A stretch of 64,000 nucleotides of DNA from Brachyhypopomus gauderio (lineage: Eukaryota; Chordata; Actinopteri; Gymnotiformes; Hypopomidae): assembly GCF_052324685.1 (NCBI RefSeq), contig NC_135223.1:17157622-17221621 (forward strand). The letters are read 5' to 3'. A program made the position numbers and the translations under genes. Below are positions 1 to 13,297 of this stretch, in pieces; the stretch's first letter is position 1, and every line of letters begins with the position of its first letter. The notes under the pieces are model-generated. The model had not been told where the DNA came from and searched no databases. It saw only the letters and a list, made by a program, of their open reading frames with translations.

Positions 1-972
1 TTTCTTGTCTAAAACCATTTCTCCTGCATGAAACCGGCTGTTTAAATGCAGTTTTGACAATTCTGAGGTCTATTATAAATGTATTCCCACATAATGAGAT
101 GGCAGAAATAAAGCATTTGTAGACCTTAACTGAGGTTCCACAGATATGGAGTTCCTGGAGGTTCTGTTAGAAGGTCTGAATCAGGTCCTGTTGGTGCGTG
201 GTGGTGGCCGGGAGGTTATTACCATCTACTCGTAAACTCCCTTGCTGCCCCAACTCACCTTGAATAGAATGATTGGCATGGCCAAGTATCGGTGGTGAAG
301 CGGGTGTTTGGATAGTGGCATTATGGAGGGCTGTGGGGTTTCCGAACAGACTACTCGGTTTTGGCCTTTGTTAACAAAGCCAGGGGAGACCACGTCTGGC
401 ACGAAAGAAGTTTCAGGCAAGACGCAAGACTACCACAGGCCGAAGGATGAAGCGGCATTTCGACACTTTATCTAACGCTTTGACTCTCCACGTTCTTTAA
501 ATGTGTGGGTCTTTTCCTCTTTAGTTACCCCCTGAAAACACGTTTGAAAACGTGTTCAGGGAAGGAATGTCAGAAAAAGCTGTCTGTGGGAACATGTCTA
601 CAGATATTCATTGTTCCTTTGTTGTTTTGTTTGTTCCTTATGGTTTTCTGAAGGAATTGGGTTCTTTGCACAAAGTGAACGTAGTCTGGCTGCCTTTGTT
701 TAGCTGCTTAAGATGTTTTATAATGCTGAACTGTCATATGTTACAGCAGTCGTTCCTGTGGCCATTCCTCTAGCTGTTCTACCTGGAGGAGAGAGTGGTT
801 GTTCCTTCGCCTCCCTGCTCATCAGGAGGGTTAGTACTTAAGCACTCGGCCGCTGCAGCAGTGTTGCTCAATACAGCGGCGCTACGTGGAGATATCGGGG
901 GCCCAGGCACATGCCCTTCCTTCATAACAAATGTTCATACAAAGTTTCAGATTTGAAAAACAGTTAGTTTGT

Positions 973-1000
973 GTTTGTTTGTTTGTTTGTTTGTTTGTTT
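973..1000. repeat. (TTTG)n microsatellite
   Basis: About seven tandem copies of TTTG. Confidence 0.95.
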
Positions 1001-1250
1001 CAGTCATGATGATTTATTATGTAGTGAAGTGGAAAGGATCCCTCTGTGTTGTCAAAGCATACATTGGTGTATCTCAGCACCTGTGAATGCGTCTTAATCT
1101 GCTGGGTTGTTGGACGCTCCTTGTCGTGTTCACTTGTGATGCTTATGAGAGCTTTTGGAACTAAGGTTCAGATTCAGATTTCAAGAGAGTATTTATTTTT
1201 GTTCTTTGAAATTATATTTGTGGTAATGTTGTTGGAGATGTACATGTGCA

Positions 1251-1270
1251 TGTGTGTGTGTGTGTGTGTG
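1251..1270. repeat. (TG)10 microsatellite
   Basis: Ten uninterrupted TG units. Confidence 0.95.
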
Positions 1271-2622
1271 CGCACTCACATACCTATGTTCATGTATGAA
1301 TGTTATTTTACTGAATATTATTTAATTAGATGTGTGCAATAATTTTTGTTCCTTTATTGCTAACATATCTATTGTTATCTTGAGGTGAGAGACGGTGTCT
1401 GGTGACGAAATGGTTTTGTATCGTAATCTAATATGGTAAATAATAGCCATCAGTGCTTCGGGAAAATAGCCATAGCATCAGTGCTGTAAGAACCTTGACA
1501 ATCTCTGACCTTTACAGATTTAAAGGAATCCGGGAAGCTCCTGTTCTTTCTACCTGAATGATAAGAAGCTGAAATTTTAAGAATCTGTCATACTGTCTCC
1601 ACTTGTGCGACTGTCCTAAAATGATCAGCTGAAGACATTTCACCCCTTGAGATTAGCAGACTAATCATCTAAAACCAGTATGACATTCACTGCTTCATTA
1701 AACCTCTTAGAACTGTCAGTAAAGTTAGTTATTTTTCTACAAGGTCACAACATGCTCAGCCTTCACAACCAAAGCCAGATTTCCTTTTTGTGTTGGTGTA
1801 ACTCATTTAGTTTTTGCATTGACACCTATTTTTTATGATGCTCTTTTAATTATATTAAAGGATGATCAGGCAACAGGTCATAAAAGTGAAGCCACACAAT
1901 ACTGAACTGAATTTAGTCTGTGTATGTACATACAAAGCACCAGGCACCAGCTCCAGTAAATATAAAGTTGAGTGGATATAAAGAGGAGATTCATGGGAAA
2001 TCTGGTTTGCATTTAGGAAATATATTAAGATGTTACTAAATAAGGAAATACTGTTCTTAATTTAATCCCTTGTGTTATTTTAATTTTAGTGTATGTATTT
2101 GATGTTTTTAAGTTTCAGTTTAATATAGTTGATTTTGTATAAAAGAATGACTTGTGCCAAAAAAAGAACCAGAAGGTTTTTTTTTATTATTTATTTTGGT
2201 TGTCACAACTTTGTACCTGATTACTACTTGTGTGTTCTTTCTGAGTTAAAAAAAGGTATGCACAGTCTGCATTTAATAAAACCACAAAGAGCACACATGT
2301 AAACCTTTTATTTTAAATGTCTCTTTCCACAATTCAAATGTAAGTGACTGGACTTAGTTGGAATGTTTTTGTTGTCTATAAGACTTAATAATTACAAGAG
2401 CTTCTGTAAGAAAGAGTAATATTATCTTAGTGATATTATCTAGGACCCTCTAATACCAGACGCCACTGTTTTAGGCCTTTTTTACTCCATATTAACTTTG
2501 GTGGTTTCAGATGCAGCACAAGTCTGTGTGGTGTAAGGGGGCAGCTGGCTGTATACATTTGGACAGTTTCTTTTGAACCGTTTTCTTAGCTCTTCAGTAT
2601 TTTGTAACCAGAACATTAGCTG

Positions 2623-3169
2623 TGTCTGAAAGTGTGCCCTATTCATTATCTCCTGTGTGTGAACTCATTGGTGTCCACATTAAATTGTGTCCTATAAATG
2701 TCATACCACAGTCTGCTGTAACAAGTTTAGCGACATGCCAGGCAGGAGGGCTAAGCTCACCACGTCTTCAGCGGTCCTTGAGGTAATCTAAACAATCAGT
2801 TGGCTTAGTAGCAACAATTTTTTACACAAAATAATCTGACCTGAAATAAATCAAATCTAATAACCTATTAATGATGATTAACCTCATCTTTTGTGATTAC
2901 AGAGCAAATTTCAAAAAGCATTTCTTTAAGCATTTCATGTGTGACTGGCCTGGGGGTCTCTGAAAATGTTGGCATAATCTCACGGTTCTCCTCACAAGAG
3001 CTGTATGCAAAGCTTCAAGCAGCAGATATTCCTTTTATGCTAGGTTAACATCATTTGTACACTACAAATTGCAATGTACACTACAAATTTTGGTGTTATT
3101 ACACCATTGCAAGATGTCAGAACCCCAATGTAGTGCACTGTATAGTGAATTAGGGCACAGTTTCAGACA
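2623..3169. mobile_element. Decayed DNA-transposon-like element with terminal inverted repeats
   Basis: The left end at 2623-2645 reads TGTCTGAAAGTGTGCCCTA and continues to TTCA. The right end at 3146-3169 is its imperfect reverse complement, passing through TTAGGGCACAGTTTCAGACA. Next to the right arm the text AGTGCACTGTATAGTGAA resembles the subterminal sequence of a fish-wide inverted-repeat family that I know from memory. No transposase frame is visible between the arms, so it would be non-autonomous. The target duplication is not clear. Confidence 0.45.
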
Positions 3170-3631
3170 TCTGTTGTATTTTTCTATGGTGAACTGAGAT
3201 GTCATCACCACCGACCACAGAAATGAAATTTCTAGAATGGCCTTTCCTAAAAGGAACTCTATCTTTCTATGGTGTTTACCATTGATGTCTATAGCCATGC
3301 ACTAGTATATGTAATCTAATTGCTTTGTCAGTGGTTGTAGTCTCTGCACTTATGTTACTTTAAGTGTTATGTTTGCATTTGGTAAAGCTTGGACACTTTT
3401 TGAATATTGGGAGGGGGTGTGTAAGGTTTTGTTTGTTCATTTCTTTTCCTCAACATGCTGTAAGTTTAACATGCAGTGCTTTTCTGTTTCAGGAAGCACA
3501 TTTAGATAACTGTTTTGGGACCAGGACAATAAATGGAGTAAATTTGGCAACTTGCATATGTTCCTTCAAGGCATTTTGCTGCTATAAGGAAATTTGTTTT
3601 CATTTTGTGCACATACAATAAAGTAATAAAG

Positions 3632-3655
3632 TACACACACACATACATACATATA

Positions 3656-3723
<68 letters not shown>
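3632..3723. repeat. Compound (CA)n-(CATA)n-(TA)n microsatellite
   Basis: Short CA and CATA runs lead into more than 30 TA units ending at 3723. The small frames across it are repeat artefacts. Confidence 0.95.
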
Positions 3724-3726
<3 letters not shown>

Positions 3727-4444
3727 CATTTTTATGTGTATGTACTTTTGAGATCATGTATATACATACAGAGAGACAGAGTGGGCAATCTTCCCAGAAA
3801 AACACGATTTTTGAACATGATCTTTCCTCCCAACTTTGAAATGTGCTGTTGAAAGTATCCAGATTTGAAAAAGTCTGTAGACTTGTTTATTTACACCATT
3901 TTAAACCCATATAGAGTATGCATATAGATTACATCAGCATCTTAAATTCCGCACCGTATACAGCTTTAAATGTCAGTGTATCCTTAGAGAGAATGAAATT
4001 GATCAAATTATCTTTATTATTAGTAAACAGCAAAAATTATTTGCTCTTGTTACTCATGGAAGACTATAGCCCTTAAAGCTAAATTTGTGCCAATCAATTT
4101 ATCCACTAGTGGAACTGAATATAAGTCTTTGAAATGTGGATACATATTAAAATCAATGATATACGATTCATAAATGAAATCAAGAAAAAGCAATGGACAA
4201 AAATATATTTCCTACTGCAGCAGTAAGAATCAGTCCATTGTGCAATCTTATAATAGCTTGAAGTATTATGACGACTTGCTGCACCAGAGGGCGCCATTGA
4301 TAGTGTGATTAAAGGATTTTGCTGGGGGAAAGCTAGACCATTCATTCACAATGCTGCCAGTTTATTCTGTTAGATAATTAGCTCAAATGCCACTACAATT
4401 CTCATTCTCTTGTTTTCCTTACATTGACTAAGAACATGAACAAG
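3724..4444. other. No gene seen
   Basis: AT-rich unique sequence with stops in all frames. Confidence 0.5.
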
Positions 4445-4457
4445 CAGGTAGCTCCTT

Positions 4458-4809
4458 CTTCTTCTTTCGGCTATTCCCGTTTAGGGGTCACCACAGCGGA
4501 TCAAACCCCTCCATCTGGCCCTGTCCTGAGTGTCCTCCACTGACACACCAGCCACTCTCATATCCTCTACCACTACATCCATAAACCTCCTCTTAGGTCT
4601 ACCTCTCCTCCTCTTGCCTGGACGTTCCATCCTCAAGACCCTCCTACCAGTATTCCTCTCCTCCCTCCTCTGTACATGTCCAAACCATCTCAATCTCTCT
4701 TCTCTAACTTTATCTCCAAAACATGCTACATGTGCTGATCCTCTAATAAACTCATTTCTGATCCTATCCTTCCTCGTCACTCCAAATGAGAATCTCAACA
4801 TCTTCAAAA
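4458..4809 (-). mobile_element. 5'-truncated non-LTR retrotransposon (LINE) insertion with 13-bp target duplication
   Basis: The minus strand encodes the C-terminal tail of a LINE reverse transcriptase (4481-4807). Recognisable pieces are GVTRKDRIRNE, ERLRWFGHVQRREE, PGKRRRGRPKRRFMDVV and RARWRGLIRCGDP. This post-RT pattern occurs in fish LINEs that I would place near the RTE/BovB group, though the clade call is uncertain. The 3' end is a short GAA-rich tail (plus strand CTTCTTCTTT at 4458). The whole 352-bp insert is bracketed by the perfect 13-bp direct repeat CAGGTAGCTCCTT at 4445-4457 and 4810-4822. This supports target-primed insertion of a heavily 5'-truncated, fairly young copy. Confidence 0.85.
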
Positions 4810-4822
4810 CAGGTAGCTCCTT

Positions 4823-6939
4823 ACCACCATTTAATCTGACTCAGAGAGTTGTTCTGTTTTCTCCTACACCATTGCATACACAGATACTGAGAGCCATCTT
4901 GCCAGAAGCAGTGACTCAGTCAATATGTGCTTTGAGAAGCATCAAACGTTAACAGATAAACATTGTATGTGTACTCTCTTCATATGTATTCAACAAGCCC
5001 AAGGATCCTCAATTAAACATATACACTTTTCATTGTAATGATCAAATATGCAACACATTTCCATGTTGGATTATTGCACAGAAATAGGCAAAAGTATTAT
5101 GTCACCCAAGAAAATATAACATAGTAATTTGGCATTAATTGTCAAATGAGCTATTATGTAACACATGCATAAACACTTAATGCAATAGAATATTGATGCT
5201 AATGAAGAATACATTTAAAAGTACATGTAAAAGAGCTTACATGTTTACAAGTTTTGATTTGCATCATTCAGCATGATTAGAAATTCAAGCACAATTAAAT
5301 TCAATGAAGACCTACAGATGGACCATTCACTGCAAGGGATCAAAAACCAGGCAAATGTCAAAAGAAAAATTAACCATGGATTAACCATTTAGGATTTTAA
5401 ACAATTATTTATTTAGAGTGGTGTCACTGTCCAGGGCATGGAAGAACTCTACTGAGACCATTCATGATTACTTCATCCACAGATCTTCAGATCTCTGTCC
5501 CATTCATATGCCATTCATATGCACAGCGCCATGTTCTGATATTTAATGTCTGCAGAACAGTAGCAGGAGTATGACTCTGCGTGACAGCAGCAGAGATATC
5601 CTGTGGCCTGCATGCTCTACATAGGTTGCTCTTGCACACTACAACAACGGATTATTGCGTCTTACAGGTTGTGATGTGAAATAGCCATACTTAGCCATTG
5701 GGTGTCTGTTTCCTGTTTATGTAATATGCTTTTTTCTTTAGAGTTTCCTTTTTGCAATAGACAGAAATAAACTTTTAGGAACGCAAGAAAAAATTCAATA
5801 CCGTTGTTCTTCACGGGGCCGAGTGTGTGTCTCCCCTCTCTCCACCGTTTACTCCAGACCTCTACCAGTGTCTCCCAACAGACGTTGCTCATCTTTATTT
5901 GCATCACACAAATGTGATCATTCTTTGTTGGCTTTTGCAATAAGAATTAACGCCATGCTAGCTCTCACTAACCCTGGACTCACAGCGACCTTAGGTCTGA
6001 AAAACCCTTTGGACCCTGCAAGTACTGGATGTGGAACAGAGTTTGCTGCCACTGTTTGTAGATCAGCTCTTGCTTAAATGATCAATGACCAAAGGCCCTG
6101 CACTGTTCTTTTTTTTTTTTTTACTAAGAGAGGTGTGTTCAAAATGTCTATGCATTTGTACAAGCACGAGCTACAGGCAGGAAGCAAACACAAGGTCCCT
6201 GCAGCTTGGAGTACACCAGCTTACTCAGAACCCCTGGGAGCCAAATGGTGATTTAATCCACAGATCCAATAACTTCTCACGAGGCTTTAACTGAAAAACT
6301 ATGTGTGTAAAATACACCTTCCCACTTCAATAGTAACAGTTCTCCCTTGCTTAGAATTATTCACTTAGGATTTTACTCTCAGTATGTTCAGGAGACGATT
6401 TTCATAGCAAACCAGAGCACAAGGAAAGACAGCTTCATCAGGTTTTTCAGGTGTAGTAAGTGTTCAGGATTTTCTGGAAGCAGGAATGTATTACCTCAGT
6501 GCATTTTGTTGTAAGCTATGGGGTAAAATAACAGCCCCAGCCTGGTACAGAAAACAAGCCCTGAACTCTGAAAATCAGGTGTTAATATAAACTAAAATAA
6601 AATGAATTCAAATTTACATTTAGACAACAAACATTGTCAACAAACGTTTTGTAGTAAACGTTTAAGTAATATATTTCCGTCGAGGATTATTCTTAGTCTA
6701 GGAAATACAAGTACAAATGATTGCAACTTGTACAAATACAAGTACAAACGTTTACATTACAAAAGTATCCATATATTATTTCATTTCAAAGAGTACTGTG
6801 TTTTATAATAAATATAAAATGTAGAAGATCCAGGTGCCATTTTACAAGTGTCCTCCACGGTACAGTTTAAATGTTCAGTCATTGCTTCGAATTGTGCATA
6901 CACTCGGAAAATAAACTCCGAGCATACTGTACTAATAAT
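4823..6939. other. Upstream flank, no gene seen
   Basis: AT-rich sequence. Small frames around 5820-6290 lack protein-like composition. A T13 run lies at about 6109-6122. I see no repeat family that I recognise. Confidence 0.5.
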
Positions 6940-7610
6940 GTCTAAAGCGGCGTCTATTTAAATATTGCAGCGTGCAGGCGACCCGAGCACTGACGCGTCC
7001 TCGCGCCTCCAGCAGAAAGCAGCGCGTGTTTCTTGGCGGCCTACAACTCGCACGCGCTTCTCGCCCGAAGGGGTTAAAAGGGAGGAACTTGGAGCCCGAC
7101 GTACGCCGCACTGGCTGCAGTGCATGGTTGCAATAAAGATAGAAAACGTACCACCACTGGAGTCCGTCTCTGAATGGGAACTGAGAAACCTTACCGACTG
7201 AATTGGCGAGATAATATTAACCGAGGCACCTGTTTATTCTCACCTGCATCTCAGAAGCGAAATTACAGCGCGAGACATCCGGTGTCCTTCGTTTTAGTAC
7301 AGATCAGCAAATATATTTATTTATTTATTTACATACATCGCGATTAGAATGTTGCGATTCTGTATCCATCGACTTTGGAAAATGAGGTACTGCGTTTAGC
7401 TGCAAAATGCTTCGGCTGCTGTAGTCCTGGGTACGTGGTCTCGGAGCGGATGTGAAAATGCGTGGCAGCGGGTGGCTTTGTGCAGGTGGATGGCCAACCT
7501 GATGTAAGAGACGTTCTTCACACGCTCCTGTTCTCCTGCTGTACTGCCAGGCTGCGATGGTAGCCAAGAAGCCTGATAAAGAGCTGTAAACCCTCGGCGA
7601 TAGGCAAGTC
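6940..7610 (+). promoter_or_regulatory. gfod1: gfod1 promoter / 5' UTR region, CpG-rich
   Basis: The AT-rich flank changes at about 6940 into a stretch with many CpG dinucleotides (about 6950-7130, again near 7410-7610). A TATA-like TATTTAAA lies at 6955-6962, directly before the CpG-dense part, and could set a start site near 6985-6995. A short (ATTT)n run sits at 7314-7331. The main ATG at 7611 has an in-frame TAA at 7587-7589, so translation cannot start further upstream in this exon, and there is a purine (G) at -3. The exact transcription start is not visible, and an upstream non-coding exon cannot be excluded. Confidence 0.6.
7314..7331. repeat. (ATTT)n short microsatellite in the gfod1 5' region
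   Basis: About four to five ATTT units between the CpG-rich promoter and the start codon. Confidence 0.85.
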
Positions 7611-7863
7611 ATGCTGCCCGGGGTCGGAGTGTTTGGTACCAGCTTGACCGCAAGGGTGATTATCCCTTTATTAAAGAATGAAGGCTTCTCCGTCAAGGCT
7701 CTTTGGGGACGGACACAAGAGGAGGCTGAGGAGCTTGCGAAGGAGATGAACGTTCCCTTCTACACTAACCGGATCGACGACGTTCTCCTTCACCAGGACG
7801 TGGACTTGGTTTGCATTAATTTGCCTCCACCGCTGACGCGACAAATTGCTGTCAAAACGTTAG
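7611..7863 (+). CDS. gfod1: gfod1 coding exon 1 (residues 1-84 plus the first base of codon 85)
   Basis: This exon encodes the N-terminal Rossmann fold of glucose-fructose oxidoreductase domain-containing protein 1, a Gfo/Idh/MocA-family protein. The protein starts [16 protein letters not shown]; residues 4-9 (GVGVFG) form the glycine-rich dinucleotide-binding turn. It continues through [18 protein letters not shown] and [21 protein letters not shown], all highly typical of vertebrate GFOD1. The start is fixed by an in-frame stop 24 nt upstream (7587-7589). The exon ends with G followed by the donor GTGAGT at 7864, giving a phase-1 junction. Reading through would stop at once (TGA at 7869-7871). 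Codon use is mixed, unlike exon 2. The physiological substrate and the enzymatic activity of GFOD1 are not established; redox function is inferred from the family. Confidence 0.97.
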
Positions 7864-10411
7864 GTGAGTGACAAGGAGCTGGAAAAATAGGTTAAATCCA
7901 CCTTAACCACCACGTGCATGCTTCTACTTGCGATTGTAATTCATGTTAATAATGTTAATGTTAAATGTTTCCCTAGATGTAATTTTAATAGAATACCAGG
8001 AGTAACGCTCTCCTATCTCGTTTATTTCAAATTGTCTAGTAACAATATGGCTTTTTGTTGCTCGCTGATGTCTAACCTTAAGTTGAATGTGTGCTCCCGT
8101 TTTTGAGGTGAACTGGCCTCCAGCATGCAGCAGCTGGCGTGGCTACTGGATGCTGTTATGTGTGATTACTGATTTTAAAAAATCTCCCTCGTCCTCCAAA
8201 TCAAAAGGCTCGCGCAGTTCAGCAGCTCCCACACAGCCTCGCGCCCAGCAGGGCAGAGCTGCAGGAGATGCTGGGAGATTGTTCACGAGCGAACTGACGT
8301 TGCATCATGCCCTTTACGAGATTCCACAATGTCATGACATGCATAGCATTGCTTAAGACGCAGGACCGCTAAATAGAAAGACAAGAGGGTGTGACTGTTC
8401 TCTTGTTCGGTTGTGAAACTCATCTACTTCTGGTTCAAGTTGTCTCTCTGACCAATGTCAGTAACGTTGCAAGTTATGGCGGTTGGTTTAATGCTTCTAC
8501 CTAGTTTTATATACCAGAACACTGATAATAGCAGGTCAGAACATTCACAGCCAGGGCTACATTTCACAAGCAATCTGGTATAGTGCAAGCCCTGCCCTTC
8601 TTGCCACATGTTTTGGCAGACTGGTTATGGTGTCTGGCCAGCAGTGTGGATGAACAGGCAGACTGACATTCACAGGTGTCCAGTAAATGATTCCAAATAA
8701 CCACAGGAGCCTGAGAACAGTTCATCACTGAACCCGAAATCACGACTGATCACGACCCAGAAATATCCATTTGGACGCGGCCAAAAAGCAGAATTGCATC
8801 GACACATGAGCTGATCAACACCATGTTATTTACATAGCTCACATCTTGGCAGAACTCTGTGACATTTAAGGTCACCATCTTGTTTCATATCATCATTTCA
8901 CATTTTAAATCTAACAGTGTGTATTAATATCCCCACAGATGCTTTGGAGATATTGTCTCTCACATAGAGGTGAATAGAGGTGAAGGTACTATGAGCAGTG
9001 AGTAATTTGCATTAAAAACATTTAGTCTGCACACATTTCTAGTTTATGAGAATCATTCCTTATCTACACTCAGAATGACCAGAACAGGCTGAGAGCATTA
9101 TGAATGTATCATGGTTTAGGTCAGTCGGGAACTTAGAATTGATTGATTTTAATTCTGTCATGTGTGCTTGGTCAATGACTTTGAGCTGCTGTCTCCTTCC
9201 CACTTGTGGCCATCATGCTGATCAGTGTTTATTCTGCTTAAGTGATTCCCTGGTTCCCTGCTGCTCACCTGATTCTGCTCATAAACGGCTTGATTGTGGT
9301 TCTGCACGAAGGAACACTGGGACATTTTCTAGACAGTGTTTGGCCTGATATTCAGAAATTCATTTTCATATTAGTCTTTATTATTACAGACCTGACGGGC
9401 AAAATGCTTCCTTTGTGTAACGCCTTTCGGTTTGCTTATCTGTGTAGACAGTCAAAGTTTGCTGTAGTCACATTGTGAAATACTGTCAACAAATGTATCA
9501 GGTCCAGGTCTGTGTCTACAACTCTTTGTAAGCTTTCTTTACACTGGATGGCTTTAGTCATACTAGGGTGTTACGATAAACCCATTTAAACTAAATGTTG
9601 GATCTGGCTTACTGTAATGTTACTACATGCATAGCACATTATGGTCACATCTAGCTTTTGCCTGTAATTGCGTAGCACATATTTTCTGTATCCAGGGAAC
9701 ACCACATCATATCAGGTCACTCTGGGGTTTTCTTTATGCTTTCAATGTATGAATTTGGGACTTCCAAACAATGGCATTGTTGTGACCACAGGAATGCTGA
9801 ATGAAACACCAGCATGTCACTGAGTGGACACTTGTCACATTAAGACTGCATTAAGAAAAACTACGCAGTAACTCTCCAGCCCTCCCAGAAACACTGTGGT
9901 ATTTTCATATCGTGTAGGTATCCCATTAACCTCACCTTCTAGGGTACCTTGCTCTGAAATGATCAGGGAAGATATTTTTTGCTGAGCCCCAGCTCCTCAG
10001 TAGAAGACACAGTGACTATACAGTTTTAAAGCTTGTCCCAGAATGCAAATCATTTTCTCCTTTCCAGGGTGCAGGACAGTTGTTATCGGCACACCGTTTG
10101 TCTGTTTACTTTGTGTCGTGCTTCGATAGGCTAATCAGCTGTCCCAGTGCAGGAATGTGAGATAGAGACACACAAGCAGTGCAACAAGGGCCCATTCCAG
10201 TGACACCTGGAAACACAGCATACACAGCATGGACAGAAAGGCACTTGAGGTCATATTACATGGCATAAGGACTAAACTACCATGTGGCACACTCTACAGA
10301 GGGCATTTCTTCAGCAGATCACGAGCCGTTCAACTTTTCTTTTTATGCCTTTGTATGATCATCATCATCATAGTTTGCTACGTCGTAGTTCATGTTGCAG
10401 GGCACCTGTCA

Positions 10412-10570
10412 CCGTGGCGAGAGAATGATGCTGCTCCTCCTGTCAGCGGAGTCCAGAATCTTTACGAGCTCGTTGCCTTCCTTGGACAGCAGCCAGTCAT
10501 AGTGATCCAAATGCAGTTTGTGCATTAGGCTGAGGACCTGCAGCTCTCGAGTATAGGCAGCTTTACCTCA
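10412..10570 (-). other. Unassigned coding-like stretch, minus strand, inside intron 1
   Basis: Read on the minus strand from about 10570, the sequence is open for about 50 codons to a TGA at 10412. It gives a hydrophilic, globular-looking peptide containing ELQVLSLMHKLHLDHYDWLL and then KEGNELVKILDSADRRSS. The acceptor side is weak (TGAGGTAAAG), and an in-frame stop lies just upstream. I do not recognise the protein. It could be the last exon of an antisense gene, a processed pseudogene fragment, or chance. The amino-acid composition is better than that of neighbouring random frames. Confidence 0.3.
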
Positions 10571-13292
10571 GAACATTAACATGCACCCACGGGACTCACA
10601 TCTGTGGCTGCTTCAAAAGCCTGATTAGAGGGCTTCCATAAGTCTTTCGTTTTGAGTTCTTCTTTACTCAGAAGATCCTGTGTGATCCTGTGTGTGTTTT
10701 TCACAGCTTTTTGATGTTTTTATGATTAATGTTGAGGTGGACTCTGTGAGGAATTGCATGTATGAAACTAAACTCCAGGCAGCCATACAGAAGCTTATCT
10801 GGAGGTGACATTCATGTCATAGCGACTCCAGGCAAATAAGCTCAACTTTATATCATAGCCGTGTCAGCTGTCCTCTCTTCTGCTCCTTTGGATTGACGTT
10901 TCTAGTACAGTAAATTGACAGGAATGACAGCAATAAACACAGCAAATAATTTATGACCAATGGAATTTATTGATCACATGGTGCTTCTTGGCCACATTTA
11001 TTTAAAGTGACTGCTTGTCAGGGGCGAGGACCCCCAGATTGTCACACATACGCTCTCATTTATCAGCTAGTACATTGTAATACTTTCTCTATTACACTGA
11101 TGGTATTGGAGCTGCAAAGCTTAGGTGAAACCAGGTGAAGAGCGTAAGCTACCAGAAGAAGAACACAGCAGGGATGATGCTTACCATCAGGGCACACCCT
11201 CACCAATGCTGCCATCCCACCTGGCTAAGGCATGCATGGCAACATGAGGGTGACTCATTACACTGACTAACTCTGCATGCAGTTATGGAGTTCATTTTAA
11301 TCAGGATACCCCTTTAAATGTATACAGAACATGTTTACATAAAGAAAACCTGTACAAAACCCTATGCAAATAATGTTGAGTTTGAGCTCAGAGGTCGTGG
11401 CGGAAGGAGTAGACACTGGACTGGGGACAGGGTGAGGGTCAGGGGTCACTAAGTATATCAGGATTGTGGCAGGTAGCTGTGATCACTACACCACTAAGTG
11501 TGGTGTTTTTGCCCTGCCCTTCTGTAGTACTGCGTTCAGCACTGTAGGACCATACTAACTCACTCTGCGCAATGAGCAGTAGAATCGTTAAGTCTCTGCA
11601 TCTATTGGCTAGCAATGAGATGATTGTAGGATTTATCCAATTAGGTACAACAGCAGAACGGACCTTTGGTGTGCATTTTTACTGGATTTATAGGGCTTAC
11701 AGCTGTAGTCTCTGTGATACCTGTCCCCTGAGTACTGCTGTTGTTTTGAACTTAGTCCCACGGGTGGTCCATGAGTGTAATCCCACCAACCTATTCTACC
11801 TGTTCCAGAGAATAGTCAGATGGTCATAAACATTTTTTGTTTCTTTGAGGTCACTTTGATATTGCTTTGACTTATCCTGGAATATTACATAGCAAGATAC
11901 AAAGATAGGGAGGGGGTATATAACAGCTGTAGATTAGAAAGGCTTCACAGGTTAACCATCTTTCCACAATCCAGACACCCAAGACTTCAGTTCCTCTGTT
12001 GCCCTTTCCAAAAATCCAGCTTCTTTTGTTATCGTTCTTGCCTAAGTGTGGAATCACCCATTAATCCCACTGGACATATTTCATCCTGGTATACGACACC
12101 TTCACCAGAACCCGGGAGAGTGACACTGCCATTTCTATGCTTCTAGTGAACGCCATCACTTCTTTTAGAAGCCCTCTGCCTTCAGCCTCCAGGGCAACTA
12201 TTTACATGCAAATGGAAACCCAGAGAGAATGAGTGAGTGGCAGAGTGTGCACTGCGGTTTAAGTTTGTATGAAAATGCCTTTGTTCACTAAAATCAGTTG
12301 ACGTGGTGTTTCAGCCCTCCTTCTCTGAGAACTGTGAAGTGAGCTATGGCAGGACGGGTGGGGCAACCTACATGTTCATGCGCTTATCGACCTGTGAGGT
12401 CTGGCTGGGCGGAGGAAGCAGGTCCTCTTCCTTTAGTGCGATCCCTTTTGTGTCTGCTTCTTAAGATATTCAATGGCCTCGTTTGACTTGCTGTCAGACA
12501 GGTACCCTGGAGCTCATTTGCATGCAACATTAGCGTAGCTCTCTAAATGCATACCGGTGTGTCATTATGTAATGACATTTCACAGATAGCTGCTTGCGTG
12601 CTGTCTTCAGGGCTATGCATGGAGAAGAGTTCAAGCAGTAGGACAACATTCTTGTTCCTTAGTGTAGTGGGCTTAGCTTGAATGACCCCACCTTATAGAT
12701 TTAAATATGGAATATAAAAAATGCCACAAAAAAATTGTATTGTAAATCCACTAGCGTTATTAGGTGTTCTTGACATGAGGAAACCTGTGTCATAAAATAA
12801 ATCACTTTTTCTCAAAGCATTCGCAGGGTCAGGGCTTAGCTGTGGTGGTGAAGTGGATAGACGGTGCACTGATGGAGAAGCTAAGCTCCTTGGCCTTGTG
12901 TTTGGTGACCTCCACGTAGTCACAAAAGCAAAGAGAAAATCCTGAGAGTCAGAGGGCCAACACTGGAGCCACACAGGCTGAGTGCTGACAAAAGAGACAT
13001 TGATGGGGCACCTAGTCATCTGCCTCTTATTTAGGCTTGGGCTATCAACGTAGTAAGTAAACAACTCCTACTAATGCCATTGCTTACCCACCACATAAGA
13101 TATATGGAAGATAAAAAGTGTTCAGAATATTTTGGAGCGCTTTACTGTATTAGCTGTGCTAGCTTATGTTTGATTCAGACACACAGGAAAGAGCATAGGA
13201 GGAGATGTTTCATCCACTTCCTGTGACTTAGGTCTGTATGCGCTCTGAGGTGGGAGGACGTGTGCATGTGAGCTTGCATGTGTTTGTGTGTC

Positions 13293-13297
<5 letters not shown>

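Larger units (their letters stand above)
1..2622. other. Upstream flank, no gene seen
   Basis: This is AT-rich sequence with stops in all frames. Apart from a (TTTG)n run at 973-1000 and a (TG)10 run at 1251-1270, I see nothing gene-like. A slightly GC-richer patch at about 780-920 has no recognisable feature. Confidence 0.6.

Noticed and set aside
4530..4952. 140-codon plus-strand frame
   Set aside because: It is antisense to the LINE reverse-transcriptase tail, which explains the open frame.
10229..10528. 99-codon plus-strand frame with a hydrophobic run
   Set aside because: The Ile run comes from an ATCATC repeat. The minus strand of part of this region is the more protein-like reading.
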